Assembly: GCA_001816385.1 (NCBI GenBank)
Contig: MHBW01000035.1
Location: 27,984-74,121, forward strand
DNA length: 46,138 nucleotides
Source: Candidatus Blackburnbacteria bacterium RIFCSPHIGHO2_01_FULL_43_15b
Lineage (GTDB): Bacteria > Patescibacteriota > Microgenomatia > UBA8517 > UBA10165
Direction: 5' to 3'
Positions 17,363 through 27,301 of this stretch are shown in pieces. Positions within the stretch are counted from its first letter, which is position 1; every line of letters starts with the position of its first letter. The translations under genes were made by a program, and so were the position numbers. The notes under the pieces are model-generated. The model saw only the letters and a program-made list of their open reading frames with translations. It made no database searches and was not told the origin of the DNA.

Positions 17363-20300
17363 TTAATCTGCGTCGGTGGGGATTCCGACTTCGGGGGTGT
17401 TTTCTTCTACTCCACTCTCGTCGTCTTTAGGCAAGGCGGCAACTGCTGCAACCCGGTCTGTTTTGTCTTTGCCGAAGCGCATCAAAATTACTCCCTGAGT
17501 AGCACGGCCTAGCTGTGGAATATTTTTCAATGGAAGCTTGATGATTTGTCCACCTCGGGAGGTGATAATAATCTGTTCAATGTCTTCGGTAACGAGTCGC
17601 GCACACGAAACATCTCCAGTTTTGTCGGTAAGTTCAGCAACTTTAACTCCCATTCCGCCGCGCTTTTGCAATGGAAAGTATTGAATCGGAGCCCTCTTGC
17701 CAAGTCCTCTTTCCATAACAACTAGAATATCACGGAAGATCTTTTTGCGGCGGCCAGTATTTTCCGGCAGTTTTTCAGGTACGGCTTCCATACCAATAAC
17801 TTCATCCGGACCATTTAGTGTAATCCCGCGAACTCCTCGGGTTGGACGGCCCAATGGACGAGCATCGTTTTCTGAGAAGCGAATGCATTTGCCTTTTTGA
17901 GTAACTAAGATAACGTGTCCCTTGCCATCTGTAGGGCGAGCCCAAACCAGATCATCATCTTTGTCAAGCCTTATGGCAATAAGTCCAGAGGCTCTAAGAT
18001 TTTTGAATTCTTCTAACGCAGTTCTTTTAACCACACCCTTGCGTGTGGTTAAAACCATATATTTTGCCTCATTGGCTTTTGGCAAGGTCAAGACTGCTTC
18101 AACCTGCTCACCTCGATCGATATTAATCAAATTAACTATAGCCTGCCCCTTGGATTGCCTTGAGCCTTCCGGAATTTCCCAAACCCGAACACCGAAAACC
18201 CGGCCTTTGTTGGTGAAAAACATCAGGCTGTCATGTGTGGTTGCGGAGAATATATGCGAAATCTCGTCTTCTTCTTTGGTCGTCATTCCCACAACCCCTA
18301 CTCCACCTCTTCTTTGTGCTCTGTATGTGGAAGGAGGCAGACGTTTGATGTAACCTGTCCTGGTAATAGTAACAATGACTTCTTCTTGCGCAACCAAATC
18401 TTCTTCGGAAATTTCACCAACCGGTGAGGCAACAATTTTAGTTCTTCGCGCATCGCCATATTTTTCTTTAAGCTCAACAAGCTCTGTTTTTATAACGGCC
18501 AGGATTTTTTCTGGATGCATCAATAAATCTGCTAAGAAGTCAATAATCTCTCCAACCTTTTTGTATTCTTCTTCAATTTTTTCCCGCTCCAAAGCAGACA
18601 ATCTGCGAAGCTGCATATCCAAAATCGCGTTGGCTTGAATTTCAGTTAAACCGAAGCGATCTATAAGGTTTATCCGGGCCGTTTCCGTATCGCGTGATTC
18701 TCTAATGGTTTTTATGACTGCGTCCAAGTTATCAAGGGCAATTTTCAGACCCTCTAAAATGTGAGCTCGGCGTTTGGCCTCTGTAAGGTCGAAAAGTGAT
18801 CTTCGCGCCACTACTTCCTGCCTGTGTCGTACATATTCCACTAAAATTTGCTTTAGGTTTAGAGTTTTGGGAATCCCGTTTACCAAGGCGACAAAATTTG
18901 CCGGGAATGAGGTTTGCAAATCTGTGTGTTTGTAAAGGTTGTTTAAAACGGCCTTGGGCCGTGCATCTTTTTTAAGCTCAATAACAACAGACATCCCGCG
19001 CCTGTCCGATTCGTCCCGCAAATCTGAAATGCCGGCAATCTTTTTATCCCGGGCAAGTTCAGCAATTTTAATAACCAAAGAAGCCTTATTGACCTGGTAT
19101 GGGAGTTCGGTGATAACAATCCTGGACTTTTTGCCCGTGTCTTCTATTTTGGCAACACCACGGACAATGATTCTTCCTCTCCCGGAGCCGTAAACCTCCG
19201 GCAAATATTTTCCGCCGTAAATTAATCCGCCTGTGGGGAAGTCTGGGCCTTTGATGTATGCCGTTAAGTCCTCGACAGTGATATCCGAGTTAAACTCCAT
19301 CTTCGGAGCTTTAATTTCCACCTGGTCTAAATTTCCAGCTTTTCCGGCGGCAACTGCCAAATCTATCTTTTTAATCACAAACTCAGCTGTGTCGGTTTGA
19401 GCGGGTGCGGATTTTCCTTTCTCAATCGTGGCAATGGCGGCATCAACTACTTCGGACAAATTGTGCGGTGGGATTTTTGTAGCCATACCCACAGCAATTC
19501 CTTCAGCGCCCATTAACAGAAGGTTTGGCAAAAGTGAAGGTAAATATTTTGGCTCTCTTAAGGTGGAGTCAAAATTCGGTTCAAATTCAACTGTTTCTTT
19601 TTCAATATCCCGCAATAGCTCTTCAGAAATTTTAGCCGGCCGCACTTCGGTGTACCTCATTGCCGCCGCAGGATCGCCATCAACCGAATTGTGTACAAAA
19701 ACTCCCGCAGCTAGAGCAAAATTATGATAATTATCGATTGTGAGATCATACATGTCTTCTCTTGTGGTCAGATTTTCAATGTCTATAACCTTATGATTTC
19801 CATTAATCTCAAGCCTTACCATATCTGGATTGTCAGAAAAATAATTTTTTAGTCCGGTTGTCCCATAAGGCGCAGAACCGTAGGGATAGATTTCGTTTCG
19901 TAATTTGTTGTAGTGTTCTTCGTTTAGGGTTGAAAACTTTTTAACAACTTCTTTGCAAATATTTAAGAATTTCAACCTACCTGTATTGTTAGTGGTTTTG
20001 TTTTGGAAAATTAGCGCATACCCTTCTCTATTGAGGCGATCGGTAGTTTGAGATAATCTTTGATAATGAGGCATCAATGAATCTGTTTTCATTAGGCTCT
20101 GCGCTTCTTTGTAGCTTCCGTCTTTAAGCATGAATAAATGGTTGGGTGTACATTTGATTACCTCACCATTATCGAGCGTAATTTTTATAACTTCTGCATC
20201 TCTGATAGTTAATCTCGGTTCTTTTATCTCTGCGATAGAGATCAGGCCGGAGTTATTTACAGTGTAGGTGTAATTCTTTTTGCCCTGCTTGTGTTCATTA

Positions 20301-20689
20301 ATTAGTTCACCAAAACTGAGATCTCTTCCATCTGCCAGTTTAACCTTAGTGTCTTTTGTAAAACAGCCAAAATTTCCCTGGCCATCTACCAACATATAGC
20401 GCATGGAAAAGTTTTGCGCCAAGCGGACAATTGCGTCATATATTGGGCCATCGCCGTGGGGATGGTATTTACCCATGGTTTCTCCAACAACCTTTGCTGA
20501 TTTTGCGTAGGCGGAAGTGGGTCTTAAACCCATATCATGCATAGCATAAAGAATTCTTCGGTGAACGGGTTTTAGGCCATCGCGTACGTCAGGAAGCGCA
20601 CGAGCAACAATTACGCTCATCGCGTAATCGAGATAATTTTTACGCATTTCCTGCGTAATTTCAGCTGGCAGCACTTTACCAATCTTCAT
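17363..20689 (-). CDS. gyrA: DNA gyrase subunit A containing an intein
   Basis: Canonical GyrA N-terminus ([27 protein letters not shown]), active-site AAMRYTE, C-terminal beta-propeller; interrupted after GQGNFG. Confidence 0.97.
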   Translation of the reverse strand: MKIGKVLPAEITQEMRKNYLDYAMSVIVARALPDVRDGLKPVHRRILYAMHDMGLRPTSAYAKSAKVVGETMGKYHPHGDGPIYDAIVRLAQNFSMRYMLVDGQGNFGCFTKDTKVKLADGRDLSFGELINEHKQGKKNYTYTVNNSGLISIAEIKEPRLTIRDAEVIKITLDNGEVIKCTPNHLFMLKDGSYKEAQSLMKTDSLMPHYQRLSQTTDRLNREGYALIFQNKTTNNTGRLKFLNICKEVVKKFSTLNEEHYNKLRNEIYPYGSAPYGTTGLKNYFSDNPDMVRLEINGNHKVIDIENLTTREDMYDLTIDNYHNFALAAGVFVHNSVDGDPAAAMRYTEVRPAKISEELLRDIEKETVEFEPNFDSTLREPKYLPSLLPNLLLMGAEGIAVGMATKIPPHNLSEVVDAAIATIEKGKSAPAQTDTAEFVIKKIDLAVAAGKAGNLDQVEIKAPKMEFNSDITVEDLTAYIKGPDFPTGGLIYGGKYLPEVYGSGRGRIIVRGVAKIEDTGKKSRIVITELPYQVNKASLVIKIAELARDKKIAGISDLRDESDRRGMSVVIELKKDARPKAVLNNLYKHTDLQTSFPANFVALVNGIPKTLNLKQILVEYVRHRQEVVARRSLFDLTEAKRRAHILEGLKIALDNLDAVIKTIRESRDTETARINLIDRFGLTEIQANAILDMQLRRLSALEREKIEEEYKKVGEIIDFLADLLMHPEKILAVIKTELVELKEKYGDARRTKIVASPVGEISEEDLVAQEEVIVTITRTGYIKRLPPSTYRAQRRGGVGVVGMTTKEEDEISHIFSATTHDSLMFFTNKGRVFGVRVWEIPEGSRQSKGQAIVNLINIDRGEQVEAVLTLPKANEAKYMVLTTRKGVVKRTALEEFKNLRASGLIAIRLDKDDDLVWARPTDGKGHVILVTQKGKCIRFSENDARPLGRPTRGVRGITLNGPDEVIGMEAVPEKLPENTGRRKKIFRDILVVMERGLGKRAPIQYFPLQKRGGMGVKVAELTDKTGDVSCARLVTEDIEQIIITSRGGQIIKLPLKNIPQLGRATQGVILMRFGKDKTDRVAAVAALPKDDESGVEENTPEVGIPTDAD
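19688..20365 (-). other. GyrA intein (about 226 aa)
   Basis: Starts [13 protein letters not shown] (block A), [15 protein letters not shown] (block B, TxxH), ends [22 protein letters not shown] (blocks F/G), +1 Ser. Confidence 0.95.
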
Positions 20690-20698
20690 GTTAGGAAA

Positions 20699-22711
20699 TT
20701 ATGAAACTAGGAATGGTGCAAGCAACAGGGCTACTATATTTGCAACTTTAATCATTGGGTTAATAGCTGGTCCGGCAGTGTCTTTATATGGGTCGCCCAC
20801 TGTGTCTCCGGTAACTGCGGCTTGATGAGCAACTCCGCCTTTGCCTCCGAGATGTCCGGCTTCGATGTATTTCTTGGCGTTATCCCAAGCTGCTCCTCCT
20901 GTGGTCATTGAAACCGCAACGAAAAGCCCTGTAATAATGATTCCCATTAACAATCCTCCCAAAGCTTTTGGTCCAAGCAGGAAGCCGACCAAAATTGGTG
21001 CTGCAACCGGAATTAAGGCTGGAATAATCATTTCCTTCAAAGCTGCGCTGGTTACGATATCTACGCATTTTGCGTATTCTGGTTTGGCCGTTCCATCCAT
21101 AATGCCTTTTATTTGTTTAAATTGGCGGCGGATTTCAACTACGACAGCCTGCGCTGCTTTGCCGACAGATTCCATAGCCAATCCGGCAAACAAATATGGC
21201 AAGGAGCCTCCGATAAAGAGTCCAACTAAAACCATCGGGTCAGAAAGTGAGAAGCTTGTAATTCCGCGGCCAGCAGACAACTCTTGAGTGTAAGTTGCAA
21301 AAAGTACTAAAGATGCCAGACCTGCAGAGCCAATTGCATAAGCTTTTGTAACTGCTTTGGTTGTATTGCCGACGGCATCCAGGGCATCTGTAATTTTTCT
21401 AACAGACGCTTTTTGATTACTCATCTCAGCAATTCCGCCAGCATTGTCGGTGATGGGGCCGAAGGCATCGATTGCTACGACTATTCCAGTCAAAGAAAGC
21501 ATTGAAACGGCGGCCAGGGCTACTCCGTAAAGTCCTGCCACTGAATATGAAACGAGCATTCCCAAAGCGATCAGAAGAATTGCAGGGAAGGTTGCTTTCA
21601 TCGAAAGTGCAAGCCCGGCGATGACATTGGTTCCGTGACCAGAAGCTGAAGCTTTGGCCAAACCGCGCACAGGAGCTGAATTTTTACCAGTAAAGTATTC
21701 AGTTATGCCGACTAAGCCTAATGTAACGACTATACCAACCAAGAAGGTAATAATAAGTGCATTTTTGGAGATTCCCTCTAAAACTGGCGGGAAGAAATTA
21801 ATGTAGCCCAAAAATCCTGCAGTAGAAAGTAATGCCGCCGCCGCCAAACCTTGATAAAGGGCCTGCATGATTCTGCCGCTTTTGGGTAAAATCACAAAGA
21901 AAGTTCCCAAAATTGAGGCAGCAAGAGAAATTGCCCCGACTGCTAACGGGAAAAGATATGTGCTTCCATCTTTGGGGAACAAAAGCATGCCCAAAAGGAT
22001 TGCAGAGACTGTTGTGACCACATATGTTTCAAAAAGATCGGCAGCCATTCCAGCATCGTCTCCAACATTGTCCCCGACAAGATCAGCAATAACGCCAGGA
22101 TTGCGTGGATCGTCCTCGGGGATCCCCGCCTCAATTTTTCCGACTAAATCAGTACCAACGTCTGCGCCTTTTGTATAAATTCCGCCGCCTAAACGGGCGA
22201 AGACTGAGATTAAAGACCCTCCAAAACTTAAAGCGATCAAAGGAGTAACGGGAGAAAATTCACGCGCATTAGCTACGCTCAAGACTCCGGCAATAGAAAG
22301 GATGGCCAATCCGCAAACCAGTAAGCCTGTGACGGATCCTCCTTTGAAAGCCACAGACAGAGCTTGAGCCAAACCCCTTTTAGCAGCTTCTGTCACGCGG
22401 ACATTTGAGCGAACGGCGATCACCATGCCGATATAGCCGGCCAAAGCTGAGGCAAAAGCCCCTAGTAAAAATCCTCCGGCGGCTGTTGGTCCCAATCTGC
22501 CCCAGAGTAGTCCTGCCAGCAAAACTGCAACAACGGCAACAGTTCGGTTTTGGCGCCAAAGATAGGCGTTTGCTCCCTCACGAATAGCTGTGGCAATCTC
22601 GCCCATTTTGGTATCCCCTGCCGGCGCGGCAAGTATTCGGGAAACGAGCCACACTCCGTAAAGTAGAGTTACTCCCCCGGCGATTAAAGATAATAAAACT
22701 ATAGAGTCCAT
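20699..22711 (-). CDS. hppA: Membrane-bound ion-translocating pyrophosphatase
   Basis: [62 protein letters not shown] motif. Confidence 0.96.
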   Translation of the reverse strand: MDSIVLLSLIAGGVTLLYGVWLVSRILAAPAGDTKMGEIATAIREGANAYLWRQNRTVAVVAVLLAGLLWGRLGPTAAGGFLLGAFASALAGYIGMVIAVRSNVRVTEAAKRGLAQALSVAFKGGSVTGLLVCGLAILSIAGVLSVANAREFSPVTPLIALSFGGSLISVFARLGGGIYTKGADVGTDLVGKIEAGIPEDDPRNPGVIADLVGDNVGDDAGMAADLFETYVVTTVSAILLGMLLFPKDGSTYLFPLAVGAISLAASILGTFFVILPKSGRIMQALYQGLAAAALLSTAGFLGYINFFPPVLEGISKNALIITFLVGIVVTLGLVGITEYFTGKNSAPVRGLAKASASGHGTNVIAGLALSMKATFPAILLIALGMLVSYSVAGLYGVALAAVSMLSLTGIVVAIDAFGPITDNAGGIAEMSNQKASVRKITDALDAVGNTTKAVTKAYAIGSAGLASLVLFATYTQELSAGRGITSFSLSDPMVLVGLFIGGSLPYLFAGLAMESVGKAAQAVVVEIRRQFKQIKGIMDGTAKPEYAKCVDIVTSAALKEMIIPALIPVAAPILVGFLLGPKALGGLLMGIIITGLFVAVSMTTGGAAWDNAKKYIEAGHLGGKGGVAHQAAVTGDTVGDPYKDTAGPAINPMIKVANIVALLLAPFLVS

Positions 22712-22748
22712 AATCTATTTTCCATTGATTGTTCGATTGGACAATTTG

Positions 22749-24659
22749 CTAGATGTCTAAACTGGCAAATTGCGCGTAGGTTTGGATAAACTTCTTCCGA
22801 GCAGGTACATCCTCACCCATTAAGGTTGTAAATACATTATCGGTTTCTTCGGCGTTCTCGATTGTGACTTGTTTTAAGGTTCTTGTTTCCGGATCCATTG
22901 TGGTTTCTCTGAGCTGATCAGAATTCATTTCTCCTAAACCCTTATACCTGGACACTGTAAACTTTGAACCATTGATTTCGGAAACAATCTTATCCTTTTC
23001 TTCATCATTATAAGCGTATTTTATCTCTTTGCCAAGCTGTATTTTATAAAGTGGCGGAAGAGCAATGTAAAGATATCCGTTTTGAATAACTTGCGGAAGA
23101 TGCCTGTAAAAAAAGGTCATTAAAAGTGTCGCAATGTGCGAACCGTCAACGTCAGCATCAGTCATAATAATGATTCTGTGGTACCGAAGCTTGTCAATAT
23201 TAGTAGTTTCCCCGATTCCTGCTCCCAAGGCTATAATCAAGTCCTTTAGCTCTTCAAATTTAATTATTTTGTCCAAATGAGCTCTCTCGGTATTCAAAAT
23301 TTTCCCACCGATGGGTAAAATAGCCTGATATTTCCTGTCCCTTGCTCCTTTGGCTGTGCCGCCGGCGGAATCTCCCTCAACCAGATAGATTTCGCACAGT
23401 GAGGCATCTTTTTCTGAGCAATCGGCCAACTTTCCCGGAAGCGAAGAACCCTCCAAGGCGCCTTTCCTTAAAACTGCATCTTTTGCCGCTCTGGCTGCCA
23501 AACGGGCGCGGGTTGCTAACGTCACCTTTTCCAGAATTTTTCTGGCTTCGCCGGGATTTTCTTCAAAGTAAGTATTTAATCCCTGGTTTGTTAATTGGGC
23601 CATAAACCCTTGCGCCTCGGGATTATTTAATTTGGTTTTAGTTTGCGATTCAAACTGTATGCTGTTTGTGGGAAGTTTGACAAAAATCGCAGCGGTTAAG
23701 CCTTCCCGTGTATCTTCACCGGTTATGGCGTCAACAACTTCTTTTTGGAGCCCAATCTTTTTCGCATAGTCGTTTATGGCACGTGTTAATCCGATTCTGA
23801 AGCCGGTCAAATGAGTCCCTCCGTCGGGGGTTTTGATAACGTTGACAAAAGACTCCACGTTTTCAGAAATTCCGTCATTGTATTGCAAAGCAATTTCTGC
23901 CGAAATATCGTCTGTATCTTTTTTGAAATAAACGACAGTGTTTAGAGTTTGCTTTTCGTGGTTATTGTGCGCAACCAAACTTTTTATTCCGCCTTCAAAA
24001 TAGAAAGTTTTAGTTAACCCCGAGGGATTTTTAAGATGGAAGGTTAAACCGGCAATCAGGTACGCTCTGTTGCGAATAGAATCTTCAATATTTTTTAGGT
24101 TCCACTCTGTTGTTGTGAACATACTTTTATCTGGCAGAAAAGTGGTTTTTGTACCTGTATCTTTTACCGGGTCGGTTTTTTTCACTGGCCATTCGGGAAC
24201 CCCCCTTTTATATTTTTGTACCCAAGCGAAGCTATCTCTGTGAACCTCAACTTCCAACCAATCAGAGAGCGCGTTTACAACAGAGGCTCCTACGCCGTGC
24301 AATCCTCCGGAAACTTTGTAAGCAGTATCGCCAAACTTACCTCCGGCGTGGAGTTTAGTCATGGTTAATTCAAGTGCGGAAGTACCGGTTTTGGGATGTT
24401 TATCAACAGGAATGCCTCGCCCGTTATCTTTGACAGAAGCTGAGCCGTCTTCGTTTGCTTCAACCCAGATTTCTGTGGCGTGACCGGCCAAAGCTTCATC
24501 GACCGAGTTATCTAAAATTTCAGTTATCAAGTGGTGAAGTCCTGAGGCGTCGGTTGAGCCGATGTACATTCCCGGGCGCTTTCGAACGGGCTCCAACCCT
24601 TCAAGAACTTGAATATCCTTGGCTGTGTAGGAAGATGTTTTAGTAATTTGTGCAGGCAT
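22749..24659 (-). CDS. gyrB: DNA gyrase subunit B
   Basis: YIGSTDASGLHHLITEILDNSVDEA; EGDSAGGTAKGARDRKYQAILPIGGKILN; MTDADVDGSHI. Confidence 0.97.
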   Translation of the reverse strand: MPAQITKTSSYTAKDIQVLEGLEPVRKRPGMYIGSTDASGLHHLITEILDNSVDEALAGHATEIWVEANEDGSASVKDNGRGIPVDKHPKTGTSALELTMTKLHAGGKFGDTAYKVSGGLHGVGASVVNALSDWLEVEVHRDSFAWVQKYKRGVPEWPVKKTDPVKDTGTKTTFLPDKSMFTTTEWNLKNIEDSIRNRAYLIAGLTFHLKNPSGLTKTFYFEGGIKSLVAHNNHEKQTLNTVVYFKKDTDDISAEIALQYNDGISENVESFVNVIKTPDGGTHLTGFRIGLTRAINDYAKKIGLQKEVVDAITGEDTREGLTAAIFVKLPTNSIQFESQTKTKLNNPEAQGFMAQLTNQGLNTYFEENPGEARKILEKVTLATRARLAARAAKDAVLRKGALEGSSLPGKLADCSEKDASLCEIYLVEGDSAGGTAKGARDRKYQAILPIGGKILNTERAHLDKIIKFEELKDLIIALGAGIGETTNIDKLRYHRIIIMTDADVDGSHIATLLMTFFYRHLPQVIQNGYLYIALPPLYKIQLGKEIKYAYNDEEKDKIVSEINGSKFTVSRYKGLGEMNSDQLRETTMDPETRTLKQVTIENAEETDNVFTTLMGEDVPARKKFIQTYAQFASLDI

Positions 24660-24903
24660 AATTATTGTGTGCTGACAAGAAAAACTTCTGGATAGCCAGA
24701 AGATGATACTTAGGATATCTTAAATCTTACGTTGTGGTCAAGTCCAGCTTGGGTTGAACCCAAACATTACCCGAATTGTACCATATTTCAGGTTGAGAAA
24801 CAAGGTTCGCGAACAGACGGAGACCGAAGAAGCGATACGGTCGGCGAGCCGCGGAAGCTCAAAGTTCAGGTGCGTTCTATTCTCTACAAAAGACTTCGGG
24901 ATA

Positions 24904-25023
24904 TTACTTTAGAAGCTGAAAGGCAATGATAAGGAGAAGAATAGAGATCATAGCTAGCCCGAAGGCTATTGCCACTTTTACGTTTATATCTTCAAGATCA
25001 AGCTTCTTGTTTTTCTTGCTCAT
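24904..25023 (-). CDS. Small single-TM protein (MSKKNKKLDLEDINVKVAIAFGLAMISILLLIIAFQLLK)
   Basis: Internal ATG of the 24904-25095 ORF gives a compact charged + TM protein. Confidence 0.35.
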   Translation of the reverse strand: MSKKNKKLDLEDINVKVAIAFGLAMISILLLIIAFQLLK

Positions 25024-25254
25024 GCCAGATTCCTTACGAGTACCGCTGCTCCTAAACATACTGTACCAAGTGAGGAAATAGCGTTTCGGGCCCAATTCGA
25101 ACCTAACCTATTCGCAAACGGATACGACTCAATATTTATCGCCATTCAAGACCGTGTCTTAAGCCATGTTTGCGCAGGAAAAGAAGACTTTCGTTCAAGG
25201 CAACCCAAAGAACCAGCAAAAGTATTTCCGACTCCAGATCTAGTTACTACTCCA

Positions 25255-25644
25255 GTGAATACGCCACAAGAATTAGACGAAAGACTTAGCAAAATGCCGG
25301 CCAGAGGCACTCCGGACACTCGGACTTTATTAGATAAAGGCGACGAACTTCCTGAAATGGTTAACCTTAATAATATTGCTGGAGGCAATTACATTAATCC
25401 TGATCACGAAGCTCCTGGAACTTTCCTCAATCAAATAAATCGCGGCAAAAGTTTTCTATTTGACTTAACTCAAAGCATTGCAAAAGGCGAGAAAGACATT
25501 GCCGGAGCCCAACCGATCAGGCTTGCAAAAATTAACGGAGAATATTTTGTTACAGAAGATGGACATCACAGAGTTTCTGCCTTAAAAGCTCTTGGCGTTC
25601 CATTTGCTCCAATGTTAGTCACACATTACAAATCCAAAGCTTAG
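25255..25644 (+). CDS. ParB/Srx-like nuclease-domain protein
   Basis: VTEDGHHRVSALKALGVPFAPMLVTHY resembles the ParB GxHRxxA motif; the frame stays open well upstream. Confidence 0.5.
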   Translation: MNTPQELDERLSKMPARGTPDTRTLLDKGDELPEMVNLNNIAGGNYINPDHEAPGTFLNQINRGKSFLFDLTQSIAKGEKDIAGAQPIRLAKINGEYFVTEDGHHRVSALKALGVPFAPMLVTHYKSKA

Positions 25645-25739
25645 TGGCCAAATAGGCTTCCGGTGGTAAAATAGTGTAAAAGAAAAGAAAGAAATGGCAG
25701 GAAAGTCCTCAGGACGCTGCAGTTTCAAACTTTGTCGGA

Positions 25740-25784
25740 GGTGTCCTATCTAGACCACCTTCCAGGTGGGACAGATACGCCACC
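25740..25784 (+). repeat. 45-bp nested palindrome, copy 2
   Basis: GGTGTCCTATCTAGACCACCTTCCAGGTGGGACAGATACGCCACC. Confidence 0.9.
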
Positions 25785-25785
25785 T

Positions 25786-26610
25786 TTAGGAATTTGTGGC
25801 CAAAAACAAGCCCTTGCAAAAATTGTGTCCAAAGTGAATAACAACCCCGCAATCCTGTAATTTGAAGATGTAATCACCTAAGGTATATAGTTTATTAATG
25901 GTCGCGCTTCTTTCGGTCGCGTCCGACTTGCTGGTAAACTTGGCTGCCGGATGGTTTGGGGCAGCCTTCATCAACTTAACGTAAATACTTGCTTGAAGAT
26001 TTGTTGGTATTTTAGCTGAGACGAATTTTGAAAAATCCCTGAGCTCTGCTCTTTGCACTTCTGAAGGTTTTGCGGCCGAAGAGCCGAAATCAAGGCTTTC
26101 TTCTTGGGCTGGGCGTAAATCGGGAAGATATCCGAGAAGGTGGACAGCGCAAAACTGTGCCACTTCTGCGGGGGTACCTGCCCTTAGGGTATCTGCACTT
26201 TCGCCTATTTTCTTGGCTAGCGCATACCTTTGTTCGTTGCGCAGGTACGTGGTTGCATTTTTCAGAGCATTGCAAATAATGTCTTGTTTTGCGTGTCCAA
26301 AATCCTCAATTTCAAAAGAAGTCTCCTCTTTTTTATCCTTATCTTGTGCAAAAACAAGCACGCCATGTTTCTTGTCTTTTGAAAATGATCCGCCAACTGC
26401 CACGACGGCATGGTCGTTTTCGCTAATTATAAGTCCAAAGCCTGTCTTCTTAGTGGTCTCCCAGGGTTTGGGCTTTCCAGTGTCCAAAGATTTTACATGC
26501 TTGATCTGTTTCTCAGCTGGAATGTAGTCTGAAGGATCAGTCAGTCTTAATTGTTCGGGTGTTCCAAGAGGAGTAGCGACTTCTGCGCTGTTTGGGGCAT
26601 GAACTTCCAT
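25786..26610 (-). CDS. Hypothetical protein
   Basis: 274-aa ORF with ATG; no family recognised. Confidence 0.55.
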   Translation of the reverse strand: MEVHAPNSAEVATPLGTPEQLRLTDPSDYIPAEKQIKHVKSLDTGKPKPWETTKKTGFGLIISENDHAVVAVGGSFSKDKKHGVLVFAQDKDKKEETSFEIEDFGHAKQDIICNALKNATTYLRNEQRYALAKKIGESADTLRAGTPAEVAQFCAVHLLGYLPDLRPAQEESLDFGSSAAKPSEVQRAELRDFSKFVSAKIPTNLQASIYVKLMKAAPNHPAAKFTSKSDATERSATINKLYTLGDYIFKLQDCGVVIHFGHNFCKGLFLATNS

Positions 26611-26615
26611 GATTG

Positions 26616-27260
26616 TTAATAGTTTAACACTAAAGCGGTGAGGGCGAGTTTGACATTGACATTGGCCTCGAGGTCTTTCTTTGTTTGAAGAAGGGCATCT
26701 AAGAGGTTGTAGTTTGTGGGCTGTAGGCTGTTGATGTGGGATAACATATTTTCTCTTACTGCATAAATCTGGCCCAAGACAAACTTTATAGCCTCTTCCC
26801 TATCCCCCACACCTTCAGTAAACTTAAACCTTTCCCCCGTCCCTGCTTTTGATAACTCTTCAAAAGTTTTTAAAGCTTCTGACTTTTCTTCCTCGGAAAG
26901 TTCTATCTCTAATGGCCCCAAGTGTTCAACAGCACATCGTGAAGTAATTGTATCTGTGACGGAATCTTTTGATGGAGCGGTCAGAATAATAATAGTGTTT
27001 TGAGGCGGTTCTTCTAAAGTTTTCAAAAAAGCGTTAGCGGCTTCTTGGGTTAATTTATCCGCCTCTTCCAGGAGTACCGCACGGGTTCCGGGGCTTTTTA
27101 AACTTAACGTTTGATTAATTTCTCTAATACTATTTATTGTGTGGCTGCCCTTTGTGGGTACTAAACGGTGTACCTCGACTGCGTGCACACGACTTATCAA
27201 CTTTTCTGCTTGAAAGGCTCTGTCTTTTGGTGTTTTGCCTGTAATTAAGTAAGCATGCAT
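26616..27260 (-). CDS. DNA polymerase III delta'-like subunit
   Basis: INSIREINQTLSLKSPGTRAVLLEEADKLTQEAANAFLKTLEEPPQNTIIILTAP. Confidence 0.8.
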   Translation of the reverse strand: MHAYLITGKTPKDRAFQAEKLISRVHAVEVHRLVPTKGSHTINSIREINQTLSLKSPGTRAVLLEEADKLTQEAANAFLKTLEEPPQNTIIILTAPSKDSVTDTITSRCAVEHLGPLEIELSEEEKSEALKTFEELSKAGTGERFKFTEGVGDREEAIKFVLGQIYAVRENMLSHINSLQPTNYNLLDALLQTKKDLEANVNVKLALTALVLNY

Positions 27261-27301
27261 GCTTACTTTGCATTTTAGCAGAAATATGGCATGATGGATG
27301 C

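Noticed and set aside
24732-24929. Small plus-strand ORF between gyrB and the ParB-like gene
   Set aside because: Competing frames are equally plausible and no family was recognised; not supportable as a gene.
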